The notes beneath the pieces were generated by a model. That model ran no database searches. It worked only from the letters and a program-made list of their open reading frames with translations, and was not told the origin of the DNA. DNA of 64,000 nucleotides from Azospirillum thiophilum (lineage in GTDB: Bacteria; Pseudomonadota; Alphaproteobacteria; Azospirillales; Azospirillaceae), in contig NZ_CP012402.1 in the NCBI RefSeq assembly GCF_001305595.1, forward strand, positions 1,261,001 to 1,325,000, written 5' to 3'. The stretch's first letter is position 1. Every line of letters begins with the position of its first letter. The position numbers and the translations under genes were made by a program. Shown here piece by piece: positions 61,184 through 64,000 of the stretch.

Positions 61184-63952
61184 GTGCATCCCTTCGCGAT
61201 TGCGACGGCCGGCGACGACGCCTATTTCCCGCTGCTCCAGGGGCTCGTCCGCTCGATCCGCGCCTTTCCACAAGGCGCCGGGGTTCCCATCACCGTCCTC
61301 GATCTCGGGCTCGGGGTGGAGGAACGGCGCTGGCTGACCGGCAAGGGGGCACGGCTGGCGGTCCCCGGCTGGGACCATCCCTTCGGCCGGCCGATGCCGG
61401 AGTATTTCAAGGCGATGGTGTCGCGCCCCCATCTCCCGAGCCATGTTCCCGACGCCACCGTCATCCTGTGGCTGGACGCCGACTGCTGGGTGCAGGACTG
61501 GTCGGCAATCGAGCTGCTGCTGGCCGGTGCGGCGGCGACCGGCTTCGCCATCGTGCCGGAGCTCGACCGCGCCTACACGCCCTTCTACGACGGCGCGCCC
61601 TACGCCCATCACCTCCATGACTGGTACAAGGCCTGCTTCGACGAGGCCACGGCGCGCCGGCTCTTCGCCTACCCGCTGCTGAACTGCGGGGTCTTCGCCG
61701 CGCGCCGCGACGCGCCACACTGGGCACTCTGGGCGCGCCTGCTGGCGGAGTCCCTCCGCCGGACCGTGCTCTTCGTCAGCGAACAGGTTGCGTTGAACCT
61801 AGCCCTGCGCACCGGCGGGCTGCCGTTCAGCCAGTTGCCGGCGCGCTGCAACTGGATCTGCTTCCGGGCCACGCCCTTCAGCTCCGCAGACGGCCGGCTG
61901 CTGCTGGAACCGGAGCTTCCCCACGCCCCGCTCGGCATCCTGCATCTGGCGGGCTATCCCCTGCCCCGCAAGCTGGACCCCCGCACCCTCTCCACGCCCG
62001 ACGGCGGCACGGTCACGCGCCCGCTCAGCCACGGGTCGCCGGCCGGAACGCCGCATTCCGGGCCGGAAGAGGCGCTGGGCCGGGCTTTCGCCCTCTACCA
62101 GCAGGGAAAGCCGGAGGAGAGCAGCGTGCTGTGCCGCGCGATCCTCGCTGCTTCGGCCGACCAGCCGGCGGCGGCCTTCCTGCTGGGGGTGGTGGATTTT
62201 TCGCTCGGGCGGCTGGAGGAATCGCGGCGGCACTTCGCCCTCGCCATCGTCCTGCAGCCGGACCTCGCGGATGCCTTCAGCAATCTCGCCCTGCTGGAAC
62301 GCACTGCCCGCCCCCGCCTCGCCGCGATCCTGATCCGGCGCGCGCTGCGCCTTCAGCCGGACGCCCTGCTCTTCACCCGGCTCGGCACCCTGCTCCGCGA
62401 CGAGCATCGCGGCGACGAGGCGTTGGACGCTCATCGGCGGGCGCTGGCGCTCCAGCCGGAGTCGGCGGATGCCTGGCACGAGACCGCCCATACCTCGCGC
62501 GCGGCGAAGCGGATGGCACAGGCCGTTCAGGGCTACGACCACGCCCATCGGCTTGCTCCGGAACGGACGGAAACGCTCTGCAATCGCCTGTTCGCGAGCC
62601 TGTCCCTCTGCGACTGGCGGACCCACGAGGAGACCTGCCGCCGGCTGGTGGAGGTCATCGACCGCGACGAGGGGCTCGTGCTGCCGCTGCTGAGCCTGCT
62701 CATCGGGACCAGCCCGGCGCAGCAGGACCGCGCGGCCCGCCATTTCCACCGCGCGACCGTCGGACCGGTCTCACCGGCCGCGGCCGTGCGACGGCCCGTC
62801 TCCCCAGGGGGGCGGCTGAACGTCGCTTACCTCTCCGCCGACTTCCACGAGCACGCCACCGCCTACCTGACGGCCGAACTCTTCGAACTGCACGACCGGA
62901 CGCGCTTCACCGTCTTCGGCTATTCCTACGGCATGGACGATGGAAGTCCCATGCGGCGGCGGCTGGAGGCCGGCTTCGACCGCTTTCGCGACCTGCGGCA
63001 CGCCGATCCCGACACGGTCGCGGCGCTGTGCGCGGAGGACAACATCCACATCCTGGTGGACCTCAAGGGCTACACCCAGCACGCCCGGCTGTCGCTGCTG
63101 GCGCGGCGTCTGGCGCCCATCCAGGTGGCCTATCTGGGCTATCCGGGACCACTGGGCGCGGATCTGCTGGATTATGCGATCGGCGACGGCATCGTCACGC
63201 CGCCCGAGCACCAGCCCTTCTACCGTGAGCAATTGGTGCGGATGCCCGACAGCTATCAGGTCAACGACCGCCGCCGGCCGGCCGACGCCCCCGTGCCGAC
63301 GCGCGCGGCCTGCGGCCTGCCCGACAAAGGCGTCGTCTTCTGCGCCTTCCACGCCGCCTTCAAGATCTCTCCTGCCCTGTTCGGCCTCTGGATGCGCATC
63401 CTGCGCCGCGTGCCGGGTAGCACGCTTTGGCTCCTGGAGGCGGGAAGCGACGCCACCGCCAACCTGCGGAGGGAGGCGGCGCGCCATGGCGTCGAACCGG
63501 CGCGGCTGGTCTTCGCCCCCCAGCGTCCGCAGGCCGGGCATCTCGCCCGCTACCGGCTTGCCGATCTGGCGCTCGACAGCTTCCCATACACCGGCCACAC
63601 CACCACCTCCGACGCCCTGTGGATGGGGCTGCCCGTCCTGACGATGCAGGGCCAGACCTTCGCGTCCAGGGTTGCCTCCAGCCTGCTGCACGCCGCCGGC
63701 CTGACGGAGACGGTCACCCACTCCTTCGCGGAGTATAAGGACCGGGCGGTGCGGCTGGCCGGAGAGCCGACGACGCTCGCCGCCTTCCGCCGCCGGCTGG
63801 AGGCCGGGCGCACCACGGCGCCATTGTTCGACAGCCCTCGCTTCACCCGGGCTCTGGAGCGCGCCTACAAGATCATGTGGGACCGCCACGCGGCCGGACT
63901 GCCGCCGGAGGCCTTCACGGTGGAACCGAATGCCCACCCGGTTCAGCGGTGA
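61184..63952 (+). CDS. Fusion of GT-A-like glycosyltransferase, TPR and GT41 (SPINDLY) domains
   Basis: A 922-residue protein starting with GTG after GGGAG. Residues about 1-275 look like a GT-A fold: FAIATAGDDAYFPLLQGLVR, the metal-binding Asp98-Ala-Asp100 in VILWLDADCWV, and YPLLNCGVFAARRDAP. Residues about 290-500 hold TPR units. From about 545 there is a GT41 domain: LSADFHEHATAYL with His557, VDLKGYTQHARLSLL, IQVAYLGYPGPLGADLLDYA, FHAAFKISPAL with Lys727, and LALDSFPYTGHTTTSDALWM. Both catalytic halves keep key residues, so the protein may transfer two sugars in sequence to a protein bound by the TPRs. It is not interrupted. Confidence 0.9.
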   Translation: MHPFAIATAGDDAYFPLLQGLVRSIRAFPQGAGVPITVLDLGLGVEERRWLTGKGARLAVPGWDHPFGRPMPEYFKAMVSRPHLPSHVPDATVILWLDADCWVQDWSAIELLLAGAAATGFAIVPELDRAYTPFYDGAPYAHHLHDWYKACFDEATARRLFAYPLLNCGVFAARRDAPHWALWARLLAESLRRTVLFVSEQVALNLALRTGGLPFSQLPARCNWICFRATPFSSADGRLLLEPELPHAPLGILHLAGYPLPRKLDPRTLSTPDGGTVTRPLSHGSPAGTPHSGPEEALGRAFALYQQGKPEESSVLCRAILAASADQPAAAFLLGVVDFSLGRLEESRRHFALAIVLQPDLADAFSNLALLERTARPRLAAILIRRALRLQPDALLFTRLGTLLRDEHRGDEALDAHRRALALQPESADAWHETAHTSRAAKRMAQAVQGYDHAHRLAPERTETLCNRLFASLSLCDWRTHEETCRRLVEVIDRDEGLVLPLLSLLIGTSPAQQDRAARHFHRATVGPVSPAAAVRRPVSPGGRLNVAYLSADFHEHATAYLTAELFELHDRTRFTVFGYSYGMDDGSPMRRRLEAGFDRFRDLRHADPDTVAALCAEDNIHILVDLKGYTQHARLSLLARRLAPIQVAYLGYPGPLGADLLDYAIGDGIVTPPEHQPFYREQLVRMPDSYQVNDRRRPADAPVPTRAACGLPDKGVVFCAFHAAFKISPALFGLWMRILRRVPGSTLWLLEAGSDATANLRREAARHGVEPARLVFAPQRPQAGHLARYRLADLALDSFPYTGHTTTSDALWMGLPVLTMQGQTFASRVASSLLHAAGLTETVTHSFAEYKDRAVRLAGEPTTLAAFRRRLEAGRTTAPLFDSPRFTRALERAYKIMWDRHAAGLPPEAFTVEPNAHPVQR

Positions 63953-64000
63953 AACAGGCGTGGGTCAGATGATGCTTTCCAGTGTCCTGCACAGCCGCGC
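63953..64000. other. End of window
   Basis: Forty-eight bases with no visible feature beyond the stop of the fusion glycosyltransferase gene. Confidence 0.4.

Overview
The window is GC-rich DNA with dense, often overlapping genes and no RNA genes that I can see. The gene content (a methyl-accepting chemotaxis protein, an RpoE/ChrR singlet-oxygen-type sigma/anti-sigma pair, a polyol ABC operon of the sorbitol/mannitol type, RTX proteins with NPDV repeats, and many TPR-glycosyltransferases) points to an alphaproteobacterium, most likely Rhodospirillales and Azospirillum-like. That assignment is inference from content and composition.

Region 1 (1-9.5 kb) holds the 3' end of a chemotaxis receptor, a CorA/ZntB-like ion transporter and an Rnk-type RNA polymerase-binding regulator. 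These are followed by a lipid-modification and stress module: SDR and SnoaL-like genes on the + strand; FAD oxidoreductase, DUF1365, cyclopropane-synthase-type methyltransferase and DUF3833 lipoprotein on the - strand; then an ECF sigma factor and ChrR anti-sigma on the + strand. Three transcription units in this module are each preceded by the same element, TGATCC-N17-GTA. This makes a convincing local RpoE/ChrR regulon.

Region 2 (9.6-19 kb) is a complete polyol catabolic operon: divergent ROK regulator, solute-binding protein, two permeases, ATPase, sorbitol dehydrogenase, mannitol 2-dehydrogenase and fructokinase. Two copies of an AAATCA-N3-TGATTT dyad lie in the divergent promoter region and are probably the ROK operators. 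A strong hairpin separates the binding-protein gene from the permeases, and an inverted pair of C/G-rich repeats separates the two dehydrogenases.

Region 3 (19.2-37 kb) is the most unusual part. After an AT-rich leader come four + strand genes that I cannot assign to any described system. Two small proteins together carry four copies of one domain (core Y-G-N-x3-I/L-W). They are followed by a 1177-residue protein and a 4079-residue protein. The largest has a Rossmann- or glycosyltransferase-looking N-terminus, a long beta-rich hydrophobic core, two clusters of LysM-like modules and two Ig-like (Big_5/SwmB-like) modules.

Region 4 (37-52 kb) is one giant - strand gene of about 4940 codons. It encodes an RTX adhesin: an N-terminal array of ETLIG repeats, about 39 Ig-like repeats, a SwmB-like domain, a polyproline linker, RTX nonapeptides and four C-terminal NPDV repeats. 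Its 5' region has two inverted repeats. No type I secretion genes lie in the window.

Region 5 (52.5-64 kb) is a glycosylation island. It contains a TPR-GT41 (SPINDLY-type) gene, a TPR-GT4-like gene, a TPR-GT9-like gene, a TPR-GT61 gene, a C-methyltransferase and a GT-A/TPR/GT41 fusion. Its position beside the Ser/Thr-rich adhesin suggests, without proof, that it modifies surface proteins such as the adhesin or flagellin.
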